Of a stretch of DNA of 13,163 nt, positions 5,689 to 12,512 are shown one piece after another (the stretch's first letter is position 1; every line of letters begins with the position of its first letter). The notes under the pieces are model-generated. The model had not been told where the DNA came from and made no database searches. It worked only from the letters and a program-made list of their open reading frames with translations. The translations under genes and the position numbers were made by a program. The DNA comes from JBFMAE01 sp040756085 (GTDB taxonomy: Bacteria > Desulfobacterota > BSN033 > UBA1163). The stretch covers positions 1 to 13,163 of the forward strand of contig JBFMAE010000216.1 in assembly GCA_040756085.1 (NCBI GenBank). Direction: 5' to 3'.

Positions 5689-5920
5689 GAAAAACCGGAA
5701 GAATATTTATTACTGGCTTTTCAGGATTGATTGCATAATTTTTAAATATTCGTTGGGCTATGCCAAGAGCTTTTTCTTTTTAAGCCTCTGTTTGGGTGGG
5801 TTCTCCAAAAGGAATTACCCCTGTCTCGACCGGGTATCTTCCTCTATAGATATTATCGATAAAGACTACATCTTCATCAGAAAGATCGATGCTTAACTGT
5901 AATCGGTTAAATTCCTGCTT
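5663..5920 (-). pseudogene. HEPN-domain protein remnant (3' part only)
   Basis: In one minus-strand frame the sequence reads EFNRLQLSIDLSDEDVVFID, then NIYRGRYPVETGVIPFGEPT QTEA, a TAA (5780-5782), and then in the same frame KEKALGIAQRIFKNYAINPE. The RYP followed by LP/IP-x-GEPT and a terminal A..A..I helix resembles the C-terminal part of HEPN-domain proteins, often partners of MNT nucleotidyltransferases in toxin-antitoxin pairs. The N-terminal helices, including any RX4-6H catalytic motif, are missing, and an in-frame TGA (5921-5923) closes the 5' side. The gene is therefore truncated and also carries a nonsense codon. Both ends coincide with copies of repeat family A. No partner gene is nearby. 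The family call is from memory of sequence patterns. Confidence 0.5.
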
Positions 5921-5935
5921 TCATGGATTCCTTAT
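5911..5935 (-). repeat. Repeat family A, divergent copy
   Basis: Reverse complement begins ATAAGGAATCCATGAAAGCA and agrees with copy 2 at 20 of 25 positions. It lies exactly at the 5' limit of the HEPN remnant. Confidence 0.5.
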
Positions 5936-6015
5936 CCTACATATTCCATTATATATATCGCAATATCTCACCCTTTTTGATAGGGCGAGGATGGGGGCAT
6001 AAATCAGTTTTCATA

Positions 6016-6042
6016 TTCCTGGATTCCTGGCTTCCTTATTAA
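6016..6042 (-). repeat. Repeat family A, copy 3 (right inverted end)
   Basis: Inverted partner of 5663-5688 (25 of 26 positions), and 23 of 24 identical to the copy at 1084-1107. It sits just upstream of the PBP1A promoter candidate. Confidence 0.75.
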
Positions 6043-6046
6043 TTTA

Positions 6047-6075
6047 TTGAAAAATTTCTATTATTATTATATTCT
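6047..6075 (+). promoter_or_regulatory. Candidate sigma-70 promoter for the PBP1A gene
   Basis: TTGAAA (6047-6052), 17-bp spacer, TATTCT (6070-6075). The -35 is a good match and the -10 moderate. The surroundings are AT-rich, so chance matches are likely. Confidence 0.35.
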
Positions 6076-6121
6076 TACAAATAAGAAGCCATAAATTTAG
6101 TTAACGAATTCATTCCAACTA

Positions 6122-8188
6122 ATGATGAATCCAACTAAATCAAAACGTTTTGAAAGAGTGGTTAAGATTTCAATCATTGTCTTCATGATCTTCGTTACCA
6201 GCCTTATGGTATTGGGGATGGCATTCTATTTTTATTTTACCTATGATCTTCCAAGTATTGAAAGTTTAAAGAATTACAAGCCATCAACAGTTACAAAATT
6301 CTTTTCAGAAAATGGAGAAATCATCGGAGAGTTCTATATAGAAAAAAGGAGAGTCGTTCCTCTTGAGAGGATGCCAAACCATTTAATTCAAGCCTTTGTT
6401 GCAGGGGAGGATGCAAGGTTCTTTCAACATAAGGGATTAGATTATATGGCTATCCTGAGAGCTCTTTTCATGAACATCTTCTCTGGAGAGATCGTTCAAG
6501 GGGGCAGCACCATTACCCAACAGGTGGTAAAATCCCTCCTTCTCACCCCCGAAAAGAGTTTTGAGAGAAAGATCCGTGAGGCCATATTGGCCTATAAAAT
6601 CGAAAAATACCTTTCCAAAGAAGAAATTCTTTATTTATATTTGAACCAGATCTATTTAGGACATGGGACGTATGGAGTCTCCATAGCAGCAGAAGATTAT
6701 TTTGGAAAACCAATTGAAGAACTGAATTTGGAAGAGTCTGCTTTGCTCGCGGGGTTGCCCCAGGCCCCTAGTAAAAATTCCCCATACAGCCATCCTGAAA
6801 ATGCAAAAAGAAGACAGGCCTATATTCTCAACCGGATGGTTGAGGAAGGTTTTATCTCTCCCCATGAATCATTAAAAGCTTTACAGAACCCCTTAAAAAA
6901 CATAAGTAAACAGAAGACCCTTAATGAAAAAACCCCTCATTTCTTGGAATATGTCAGGAGATATGTCGAAGATAAATATGGCAAAGAGGCGTTGTATAGA
7001 AATGGCCTTCAAGTTCATACCACGATCGACCTCGATTTTCAGAGAATTGCCCAGGAGGCTGTGGAATCTGGATTAAAGGAAATTGAAAAACGACAAAAAT
7101 ACCCATCTGCGGATACGCTCACACCCTTGGAGGGATCGCTGGTCTGTTTCGATTTAGAAAGTGGATACATCAAGGCCATGGTAGGTGGAAGAGATTTTAA
7201 AAAGAGTCAATTCAATCGAGCCACGCAGGCCCGCAGGCAAACGGGTTCTGCCTTTAAGCCCATCGTCTATGCATCCGCCCTGGATAAAGGTTATACCCCT
7301 GCCTCCGTCATTGTGGATTCTCCCGTTATTTTTGAATGGGGAGATAGAAAATGGAAACCTAAAAATTTTGAGGGTATGTTTTCTGGACCGACCACCTTGA
7401 GAAATGCCCTCACCCGTTCTGTCAATGTCGTTACGGTGAAGATTGCTCAAGATGTAGGCTTAGATTACATCAAAGATTATACCAGAAAATTGGGAATCTC
7501 CTCTCCTTTACAAAACGATCTTTCCATGTCCCTTGGTTCTTCCAGTATCTCGCTTTATGAATTAACAAAGGCCTATGCGGTATTCGCCAATCAAGGGAAT
7601 ATCTTTAAACCCATCTTTATCAAAAAAATTTTGGATAGAGATGGTAATTTAATAGAAGAAAACCTCCCTCTCTTCTATCCTAAAGAATCACCCGATGAAG
7701 AACAAGTCCTCACCCCACAGACGGCCTATCTCATGACCTACCTTTTAGAGGGGGTCGTTCAAAATGGGACGGGTTGGAGAGCCAAGGCGATTGGAAGACC
7801 TGTAGCAGCCAAAACCGGGACGACCGACCAATTTTTAGACGCCTGGTTTATCGGTTATACTCCAAAATTTATCACAGGAGTATGGGTGGGATTTGATGAA
7901 GAGAGATCTCTCGGTGAGAATGAGACAGGTTCTCGTGCCGCATCCCCAATCTGGGTTGCTTTCATGTCAAGGATTTTGAAAGACAGACCGTTTAAGGACT
8001 TTCCCATTCCAGAAGGGATTGAGTTTATGAAGATCGATCCGAATACAGGCCATATCAGTTTAGGAAGGGAGGGAATCCTTGAATGTTTCAAGGAAGGGAC
8101 AGGCCCAGACCAAACAATTCCCTCTCAATTAAAGACCACTACGGACTTCTTCAAATTCGATTTTAATTTTTCGACAAAAAGCAGATAA
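6122..8188 (+). CDS. mrcA: Class A penicillin-binding protein 1A (transglycosylase/transpeptidase)
   Basis: Bifunctional peptidoglycan synthase anchored in the inner membrane: it polymerises lipid II and cross-links stem peptides in the periplasm. A cytoplasmic basic tail is followed by one membrane helix (about 14-40). The GT51 domain has catalytic Glu96 in AGEDARFF and the QGGSTITQQ motif (126-134). The transpeptidase domain has SxxK (Ser376 in TGSAFKP, Lys379), SxN (Ser433-Asn435 in RSVN) and KTGT (564-567). At 688 residues it is shorter than enterobacterial PBP1A (about 850), with little room for an inserted OB-type domain between the two catalytic domains. All catalytic motifs are intact. 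Two adjacent ATGs (6122 and 6125) could start it; no clear Shine-Dalgarno precedes them. It is a single gene, convergent with the methyltransferase gene 39 bases on. Confidence 0.95.
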   Translation: MMNPTKSKRFERVVKISIIVFMIFVTSLMVLGMAFYFYFTYDLPSIESLKNYKPSTVTKFFSENGEIIGEFYIEKRRVVPLERMPNHLIQAFVAGEDARFFQHKGLDYMAILRALFMNIFSGEIVQGGSTITQQVVKSLLLTPEKSFERKIREAILAYKIEKYLSKEEILYLYLNQIYLGHGTYGVSIAAEDYFGKPIEELNLEESALLAGLPQAPSKNSPYSHPENAKRRQAYILNRMVEEGFISPHESLKALQNPLKNISKQKTLNEKTPHFLEYVRRYVEDKYGKEALYRNGLQVHTTIDLDFQRIAQEAVESGLKEIEKRQKYPSADTLTPLEGSLVCFDLESGYIKAMVGGRDFKKSQFNRATQARRQTGSAFKPIVYASALDKGYTPASVIVDSPVIFEWGDRKWKPKNFEGMFSGPTTLRNALTRSVNVVTVKIAQDVGLDYIKDYTRKLGISSPLQNDLSMSLGSSSISLYELTKAYAVFANQGNIFKPIFIKKILDRDGNLIEENLPLFYPKESPDEEQVLTPQTAYLMTYLLEGVVQNGTGWRAKAIGRPVAAKTGTTDQFLDAWFIGYTPKFITGVWVGFDEERSLGENETGSRAASPIWVAFMSRILKDRPFKDFPIPEGIEFMKIDPNTGHISLGREGILECFKEGTGPDQTIPSQLKTTTDFFKFDFNFSTKSR

Positions 8189-8227
8189 CTATCCTGAAGT
8201 GAATAGGACTCTTTGACAGGAAATTGA

Positions 8228-9265
8228 TTACAATTTTCGAAAGACGAGAATATGAGAAGGAAGGAATGCCGTTTGAGGAAAATTGAACAAAGCAAATACC
8301 GGATCAGCTAATTTCATCAGGAAGCCAAAGATATCTATTAGCCTCTTTCTCATTCTGGAATCCGTATCTCCCAGCCATGATTTTATTCCAGTGAATAAAT
8401 CTTTTTTTCGAAATACATTATTCAGACATACAGCATCCGGCAACGCTCTTGAAATTTCCCAATAGGTACATCCCCTGAATCCCTTGGATAACAGATCTTC
8501 CTTAGATTGGTCAATGAGAACCCGGCGAGAAAAATGGCGAGCAATAAAAATGGCTATATCGAGAGGTAAATAGTTGACGAAAAATAGATTCGAGGTGTGA
8601 AATTCTTTAACCCATAATCTATTGGGTGTACCAAAAATGATCAGCAATCCACCATTTCTTAAGACCCTCCATAACTCTTTCAGAACAAACACTCTTTGAT
8701 CTGGAAGAACATGTTCTATAATAGCCTGAGCCCACACAATATCAAACTCCCCATCAGTAAAAGGCATACAATAGTTGCCATCAATGTATTCAATCTTTAC
8801 CAATTGGTAGCCATTTTGAAAAAAATCATTCAATCTTGACTTTGCAATATCTAAAAGTGTTTCGTCGACCTCTACACCCACTACATCAGTTGCACCACAT
8901 CTCAAGAAATTTAAACTGGAAGCCCCTGCCCCGCATCCGAAGTCAAGCATTTTCTTATGTGAAAGCACGATGCCGAATTCTTTTAATAAAATCTTTATTT
9001 TCCTTTGTAGGTAATTGGAATTTTCGCTTCGCTCTATCTCGTCTCTGAAATATCGTCCTTTCCTTAAAGCAATCTTTTTTAATGTATAGAATGACAATTG
9101 AGTTTCGAGCTCACTATATTGACAATGGTATGGACCTCCCGGCATGACATGATTCCCTTTGATACATACCTTTCTCGAGACTCCAGTATCTTTTACATAA
9201 ACCTCTAAATCTTGAAAGGCTGTGGGGAGTTTTACATAATCTTCCAACCTCTTTGTATCTTCCAT
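8228..9265 (-). CDS. Class I SAM-dependent methyltransferase (Methyltransf_11 type)
   Basis: Transfers a methyl group from S-adenosylmethionine; the substrate is unknown. The 345-residue protein has the Rossmann SAM pocket in order: motif I MLDFGCGAGASS (106-117), the acidic end of strand 2 in VGVEVDE (129-135), NYCMPFTDGEFDIV (164-177) and the motif with IIEHV (182-186). Then comes LKELWRVLRNGGLLIIFGTP (195-214), the post-IV segment of UbiE/Methyltransf_11 proteins. About 100 residues precede the SAM domain and about 130 follow it, longer than a minimal methyltransferase, suggesting substrate-recognition regions. The ATG at 9265 is preferred because GAGG lies eight bases upstream. A TTG ten codons earlier (9295) stays open but has no suitable site. 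Its isolation next to tRNA-Leu gives no pathway clue; glycan or lipid methylation is a guess from the general context. Confidence 0.85.
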   Translation of the reverse strand: MEDTKRLEDYVKLPTAFQDLEVYVKDTGVSRKVCIKGNHVMPGGPYHCQYSELETQLSFYTLKKIALRKGRYFRDEIERSENSNYLQRKIKILLKEFGIVLSHKKMLDFGCGAGASSLNFLRCGATDVVGVEVDETLLDIAKSRLNDFFQNGYQLVKIEYIDGNYCMPFTDGEFDIVWAQAIIEHVLPDQRVFVLKELWRVLRNGGLLIIFGTPNRLWVKEFHTSNLFFVNYLPLDIAIFIARHFSRRVLIDQSKEDLLSKGFRGCTYWEISRALPDAVCLNNVFRKKDLFTGIKSWLGDTDSRMRKRLIDIFGFLMKLADPVFALFNFPQTAFLPSHILVFRKL

Positions 9266-9341
9266 GTTTAATACCTCGTAGGATACCTCAGACAATATGC
9301 TTTTTTAACCTAAATATCATGTTTAGCCATTACAAGTCCAT

Positions 9342-9391
9342 AAAAAATCAGGGCCTTTGTCCCGCTATTGAAGATGCGGTATTCAGCCCTG
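9342..9391 (-). terminator. Terminator downstream of tRNA-Leu
   Basis: Minus-strand hairpin: CAGGGC pairs with GCCCTG (6 bp), with a nested CCGC/GCGG stem in the loop, followed by ATTTTTT. It starts 16 bases past the tRNA CCA end and lies before the methyltransferase start. Confidence 0.55.
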
Positions 9392-9406
9392 TCGATTTCA
9401 AAAGAT

Positions 9407-9495
9407 TGGTGCCGAAGAGGGGATTTGAACCCCTACGGGAGCAATTTCCCACTAGACCCTGAATCTAGCGCGTCTACCAATTCCGCCACTTCGGC
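9407..9495 (-). tRNA. tRNA-Leu (anticodon CAG)
   Basis: Complete class II tRNA of 89 nt including an encoded CCA. Acceptor stem GCCGAAG / CTTCGGC is perfect, with discriminator A. The anticodon arm is CTAGA-TTCAGGG-TCTAG, giving anticodon CAG. The long variable arm GGGAAATTGCTCCC forms a GGGA-type stem, as expected for leucine. The T-arm contains GTTCAAATC with a GGGG/CCCC-type stem. It reads CUG codons and is transcribed away from ribF. No attachment-site duplication or integrase is visible nearby. Confidence 0.97.
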
Positions 9496-9523
9496 ATGTA
9501 CAATCCAATCGATTGAAAATTAT

Positions 9524-9552
9524 ATTCTATTATTTTATATTTTTTGATACAA
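9524..9552 (-). promoter_or_regulatory. Candidate sigma-70 promoter for tRNA-Leu
   Basis: Minus strand TTGTAT, 17-bp spacer, TAGAAT, with transcription starting about 20 bases before the tRNA. A TATAAT overlaps the same stretch five bases downstream, so the exact -10 is uncertain. Confidence 0.4.
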
Positions 9553-9569
9553 AGTCAAGTAGTCAGTCA

Positions 9570-9671
9570 CTGGAATAATGGAATGATGGAATAATGGGAA
9601 ATAAAAAGATAAGGTTTTTAGTCGATTATTTTAAACCCAACATTCCAATATTCCAACATTCCAGTATTCCA
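9570..9671. repeat. Inverted array of TGGAATNNT units (family D)
   Basis: Left arm 9570-9598 reads as tandem TGGAATAAT/GGAATGAT units. Right arm 9636-9671 has the reverse complement (CCAACATTCCAATATTCC and so on). About 37 bases separate them, so the transcript could fold into a long, imperfect stem. It occupies almost all of the space upstream of ribF, and the gene's start lies 18 bases beyond the right arm. Confidence 0.7.
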
Positions 9672-9688
9672 ATCCTCTGATTAATCAT

Positions 9689-10642
9689 ATGGAAATCATC
9701 AAAGGAATTGAAAACTTAAAGACCCCTCTCAGGAACCCTGTGGTCACCCTGGGAAACTTCGATGGTGTCCATTTAGGGCATCAGAAGATCTTTGAGAGGG
9801 TAAAGGAAGAAGCCTCAAAACTTCAAGGAGAAGCGGTCATCATTACCTTCGAACCCCACCCCCTCAAAGTGCTCGCACCTGAAAAGTTCTTACCTCTGCT
9901 CACGCCCTTTAGAAAAAAAATGATGTTGATCGAGAAATCCGGGATCGAGACCGTACTCTGTATTGATTTTTCATTGGCTTTTTCAGAGATTTCCCCTTTC
10001 GAATTTATCAAAAACATATTGGTGGGAAAAATAAAAGTTAAGAAAGTCGTCATTGGATACAATTATCATTTCGGTAAGGGACAAAGAGGAGATGCCCAAA
10101 CCCTAAAGGATGCAGGGAAGGTTTTTGATTTCGAAGTGGAGGTCATGGAACCGTTAAAAGTTGGCCAAACCATCGTCAGCAGCTCAAAGATAAGAGAATT
10201 CATTAAAAACGGGCAGGTCGAAGAGGCCTCAACGCTGTTGGGAAGAGATTATCCTATCATAGGAAAAGTGGTCAAGGGTTCAAGAAGAGGACAGACTCTG
10301 GGTTTTCCAACGGCAAACTTAGAAATTTCAGACGAATTATACCCACAAAAAGGGGTCTATGCAGTAGATGTGGTATGGAATCACCGACACTTTAATGGAC
10401 TCGCCAATGTCGGTTTGAATCCCACCTTCCTTCCTGCACGGGGGGAGAAGGAAGGCCGTTTTTCGTTAGAGGTCTATATTATAAATTTTAATCAGGAGAT
10501 CTATGGGGATGAAATTCAGGTCAATTTTAAAAAGAGGATCCGAAATGAAATTCGTTTCGATTCGCCATCCCACCTGATCGAACAAATCCAAAAAGATATT
10601 GAATGGGCGCAGGAAAATATCTTTTCCAGACATGAACGATGA
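9689..10642 (+). CDS. ribF: Bifunctional riboflavin kinase / FAD synthetase
   Basis: Converts riboflavin to FMN and FMN to FAD in the cytoplasm. The 317 residues show the nucleotidyltransferase half first: LGNFDGVHLGH (21-31) with the HxGH-type signature, FEPHPLKVLAPE (54-65), VIGYNYHFGKGQRGD (121-135) and SSSKIREFIKNG (164-175). The riboflavin kinase barrel follows: GKVVKGSRRGQTLGFPTANL (192-211) with PTAN for Mg-ATP and flavin binding, then KGVYAV and SLEVYIINF. The length is typical. The ATG at 9689 fits the family N-terminus (VVTLGNFDG) but no Shine-Dalgarno is visible; the upstream bases belong to the TGGAAT repeat array. It stands alone on its strand, converging with lepB. No FMN riboswitch was recognised upstream. 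Confidence 0.96.
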   Translation: MEIIKGIENLKTPLRNPVVTLGNFDGVHLGHQKIFERVKEEASKLQGEAVIITFEPHPLKVLAPEKFLPLLTPFRKKMMLIEKSGIETVLCIDFSLAFSEISPFEFIKNILVGKIKVKKVVIGYNYHFGKGQRGDAQTLKDAGKVFDFEVEVMEPLKVGQTIVSSSKIREFIKNGQVEEASTLLGRDYPIIGKVVKGSRRGQTLGFPTANLEISDELYPQKGVYAVDVVWNHRHFNGLANVGLNPTFLPARGEKEGRFSLEVYIINFNQEIYGDEIQVNFKKRIRNEIRFDSPSHLIEQIQKDIEWAQENIFSRHER

Positions 10643-10654
10643 AAATCGTTTCTC

Positions 10655-10699
10655 GGTTAGGGTTATGCGGCCCGTTTGGTCCAGGGACAAAAGGTTAGG
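10655..10699 (+). repeat. GGTTAAGG-type repeat, family B, copy 2
   Basis: Starts 13 bases after the ribF stop. The first 31 bases agree with 1125-1155 at 24 positions, sharing GCCCGTTT and a following CAGG. After it, 10705-10783 looks like degenerate repeat material (CGAAACTCGTTCGTCGG, AAAATCGAGTATCAAGACTGG in two parts) distantly like family C; no gene is present. Confidence 0.45.
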
Positions 10700-10790
10700 T
10701 TTGAGATTTCATCGAAACTCGTTCGTCGGTGAGGAAGCTTGTATGGAAGCTGGAAACAAGAAAATCGAGTATCAAGACTGGCGCTGAAAG

Positions 10791-10840
10791 TAACCCCCCT
10801 TCATCCCCCCTTAACTTAAGGGGGGAATAGAGAGGGGTTA
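10791..10840. repeat. G/C-run palindrome between ribF and lepB
   Basis: Nested inverted repeat. The inner core is C6-TTAA-C-TTAA-G6 (10805-10825), a perfect 10-bp arm pair with a 1-nt centre. The outer arms are TAACCCC (10791-10797) and GGGGTTA (10834-10840). It lies between two convergent genes and ends one base before the lepB stop codon. It resembles a widespread class of TAACCCCCC-type bacterial intergenic repeats, and may also end transcripts from both sides, although T-runs are absent. Confidence 0.75.
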
Positions 10841-10841
10841 T

Positions 10842-11462
10842 CTAATGAACCAACTTACCCAACCTCCCCCATCTGATTTTGTCCAGCAGGTTTTGTGCGT
10901 ACCAATTCAAAGAAAAATAGATGATAAAGGCTTTTCCCTTGACTGCATTGATATTGACGAAACCCCAGAAACGGCTGTCCTGACTATTTTCACGATTATC
11001 CCCTAAAACAAACAGAGAATCTTTTGGAACAATATAGGGGCCAAACTTCTCCACCGGCTGAAAGTATTTTTTTAAATCGCTCTGTTCCATATGATGTCCC
11101 CATGGATCATCAATCAATTTATCATTGATATATATTTTATTGCGAATGATCTCCACCTTTTCTCCTTCCGTTCCAATCACTCTTTTGATAAAATCCTTCG
11201 AACGGTCTTTTGGAAAAATGAATACAATAATATCTCCTCTTTTAGGGCTCTTATATTGAAACAATTTGGTATTGGTAAAGGGAATTTTTATCCCGTAAAT
11301 AAATTTGTTAACGAGGATGTGGTCCCCCACCAGTAAGGTAGGCTCCATCGAACTGGATGGAATTTTAAAGGCCTGAATAATAAAGGCCCGTATAAAAAGG
11401 GCGATAAGAATCGCAATGACAATCGGCTCTAAATATTCTTTAATAAATTTTTTCTTTCCCAT
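10842..11462 (-). CDS. lepB: Signal peptidase I
   Basis: Membrane serine protease that removes signal peptides from secreted proteins on the periplasmic side. The 206 residues (from the ATG at 11462) have one N-terminal membrane helix (about 12-30, EPIVIAILIALFIRAF). Box B PSSSMEPTL carries the catalytic Ser38, and KDFIKRVIGTEGE holds the general-base Lys93. The box E motif GDNRENSQDSRFWG lies near residue 153. The protein is compact compared with E. coli LepB (324 residues), with a single transmembrane helix. An alternative GTG at 11480 directly abuts the preceding gene's TGA and has AAGGGG upstream; the ATG has AGGAG only 3-4 bases away. Either start leaves the catalytic part unchanged. It is adjacent to and downstream of the nitrilase gene on the same strand, so co-transcription is likely. 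Confidence 0.95.
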   Translation of the reverse strand: MGKKKFIKEYLEPIVIAILIALFIRAFIIQAFKIPSSSMEPTLLVGDHILVNKFIYGIKIPFTNTKLFQYKSPKRGDIIVFIFPKDRSKDFIKRVIGTEGEKVEIIRNKIYINDKLIDDPWGHHMEQSDLKKYFQPVEKFGPYIVPKDSLFVLGDNRENSQDSRFWGFVNINAVKGKAFIIYFSLNWYAQNLLDKIRWGRLGKLVH

Positions 11463-11480
11463 TCTCTCCTCTTCTTTCAC

Positions 11481-12347
11481 TCACACCCCTTCTCCCGTTG
11501 AGTGGAAAGGACCAGAGGGATCGGTGGTGCCCCCATCGTAACAAACTTCTTTATAAACCTCAGGCCTTCGATCTTTGAAGAAAGGCCATTCTTTCCTTAT
11601 CCTTTCGATGGTTTTTAAATCGATGTCGATTAAAGCGATGCCCTCTTTCATCCCGGTGGGGTTATCCATAAATTCCCCTTCCGGGGAAATACAGAAGGAC
11701 CTTCCATAAAAATCCTGTTTTTCTTCACTCCCTACACGATTCACCCTAAAAATGTAGATGCCGTTTGAGATCGCATTGCTCGAAATGACCGTTTCCCATT
11801 TCTTCTGGGAGGCAAAGGCAGCTGCCGTAGGAGAAAAGATGATCTGGGTTCCTTTCAATGCCAATATTCTTGACCCTTCCGGGAAGAAATTATCCCAACA
11901 AATCTGAACGCCGATGATAGCAAATTTCGTTTTAAAAACAGGAAACCCAAGGTTTCCAGGAGAAAAATAGTATCTTTCTTCCCAAAGAGGAATTTGGGGA
12001 ACATGAATCTTTCTATAGGCTCCCAAAATTTTTCCCCCTGCATCGATGATCACTGCGGAATTATAAAAAACCTTTTCTTCCATTTCAAAAATAGGGCAGA
12101 CCAAAGCCACTCCATTTTCTTTTGCCAATTTCTGCATTTTCAAAATAGTGGGGCCGTCCATCCTTTCTGCAAAAGAAAAATGACTTTTATTCATCTCTTT
12201 TGGAAACCAGTGGGTCGTGAATAGTTCTTGAAAACAGATGATATTGGCACCCTTCTCTATTGCAATCTGGGCAAATTTTATTGCCTTTTCAATGTTTCGT
12301 TCTTTTTCCTCGCAACAAGATATTTGAATTCCTGCTAATTTTACCAA
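11481..12347 (-). CDS. Nitrilase-superfamily C-N hydrolase (N-carbamoylputrescine amidase-like)
   Basis: Cytoplasmic amidohydrolase that cleaves a carbon-nitrogen bond through a thioester. The catalytic triad is visible: Glu41 (ICFQELF), Lys113 (YRKIHVP) and Cys150 (VQICWDNFFPE), with Glu124 or Glu125 (LWEERYYF) as the likely fourth residue. YRKIHVPQIPLWEERYYFSP and QICWDNFFPEGSR are typical of the N-carbamoylputrescine amidase and related branch that hydrolyses carbamoyl-amines in polyamine synthesis. The exact substrate is uncertain; beta-ureidopropionase-like activity is the alternative. 288 residues is the normal length. The start is TTG at 12347, supported by GAGAGGTG about seven bases upstream; there is no in-frame ATG nearby. 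A sigma-70-type promoter lies 36 bases upstream. The TGA abuts a possible lepB GTG. Confidence 0.88.
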   Translation of the reverse strand: MVKLAGIQISCCEEKERNIEKAIKFAQIAIEKGANIICFQELFTTHWFPKEMNKSHFSFAERMDGPTILKMQKLAKENGVALVCPIFEMEEKVFYNSAVIIDAGGKILGAYRKIHVPQIPLWEERYYFSPGNLGFPVFKTKFAIIGVQICWDNFFPEGSRILALKGTQIIFSPTAAAFASQKKWETVISSNAISNGIYIFRVNRVGSEEKQDFYGRSFCISPEGEFMDNPTGMKEGIALIDIDLKTIERIRKEWPFFKDRRPEVYKEVCYDGGTTDPSGPFHSTGEGV

Positions 12348-12382
12348 TGGTTCACCTCTCAGGATGAATTAAAACCCTGAAA

Positions 12383-12411
12383 ATGCTAACAAAGTTAAGA
12401 TGAGGTGTCAA
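12383..12411 (-). promoter_or_regulatory. Sigma-70 promoter for nitrilase-lepB operon
   Basis: Minus strand perfect TTGACA (12406-12411), 17-bp spacer, TAGCAT (12383-12388). Transcription would start near 12376, leaving about 30 nt before the TTG start codon. Confidence 0.7.
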
Positions 12412-12437
12412 GGTACTATGGTGAAAAATATTCACTA

Positions 12438-12465
12438 TTGCTTTTTTCCCCATTAACTTTATAAT
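12438..12465 (+). promoter_or_regulatory. Sigma-70 promoter for the response regulator gene
   Basis: TTGCTT (12438-12443), 16-bp spacer, perfect TATAAT (12460-12465), divergent from the nitrilase promoter. The small dyad GTGAA-AAATA-TTCAC (12421-12435) sits between the two promoters and could be an operator. Confidence 0.6.
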
Positions 12466-12512
12466 GTTATTGGATATTTTCCTTTTTTGATTTATGAAAA
12501 TGGAAATAAGCG

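Noticed and set aside
5660..5896. Plus-strand ORF of 78 residues
   Set aside because: Low-complexity, no ribosome site or family features, and antisense to the HEPN remnant.
9407..9495. Integration site in tRNA-Leu
   Set aside because: No duplicated 3' end of the tRNA, no integrase gene and no change in content on either side.
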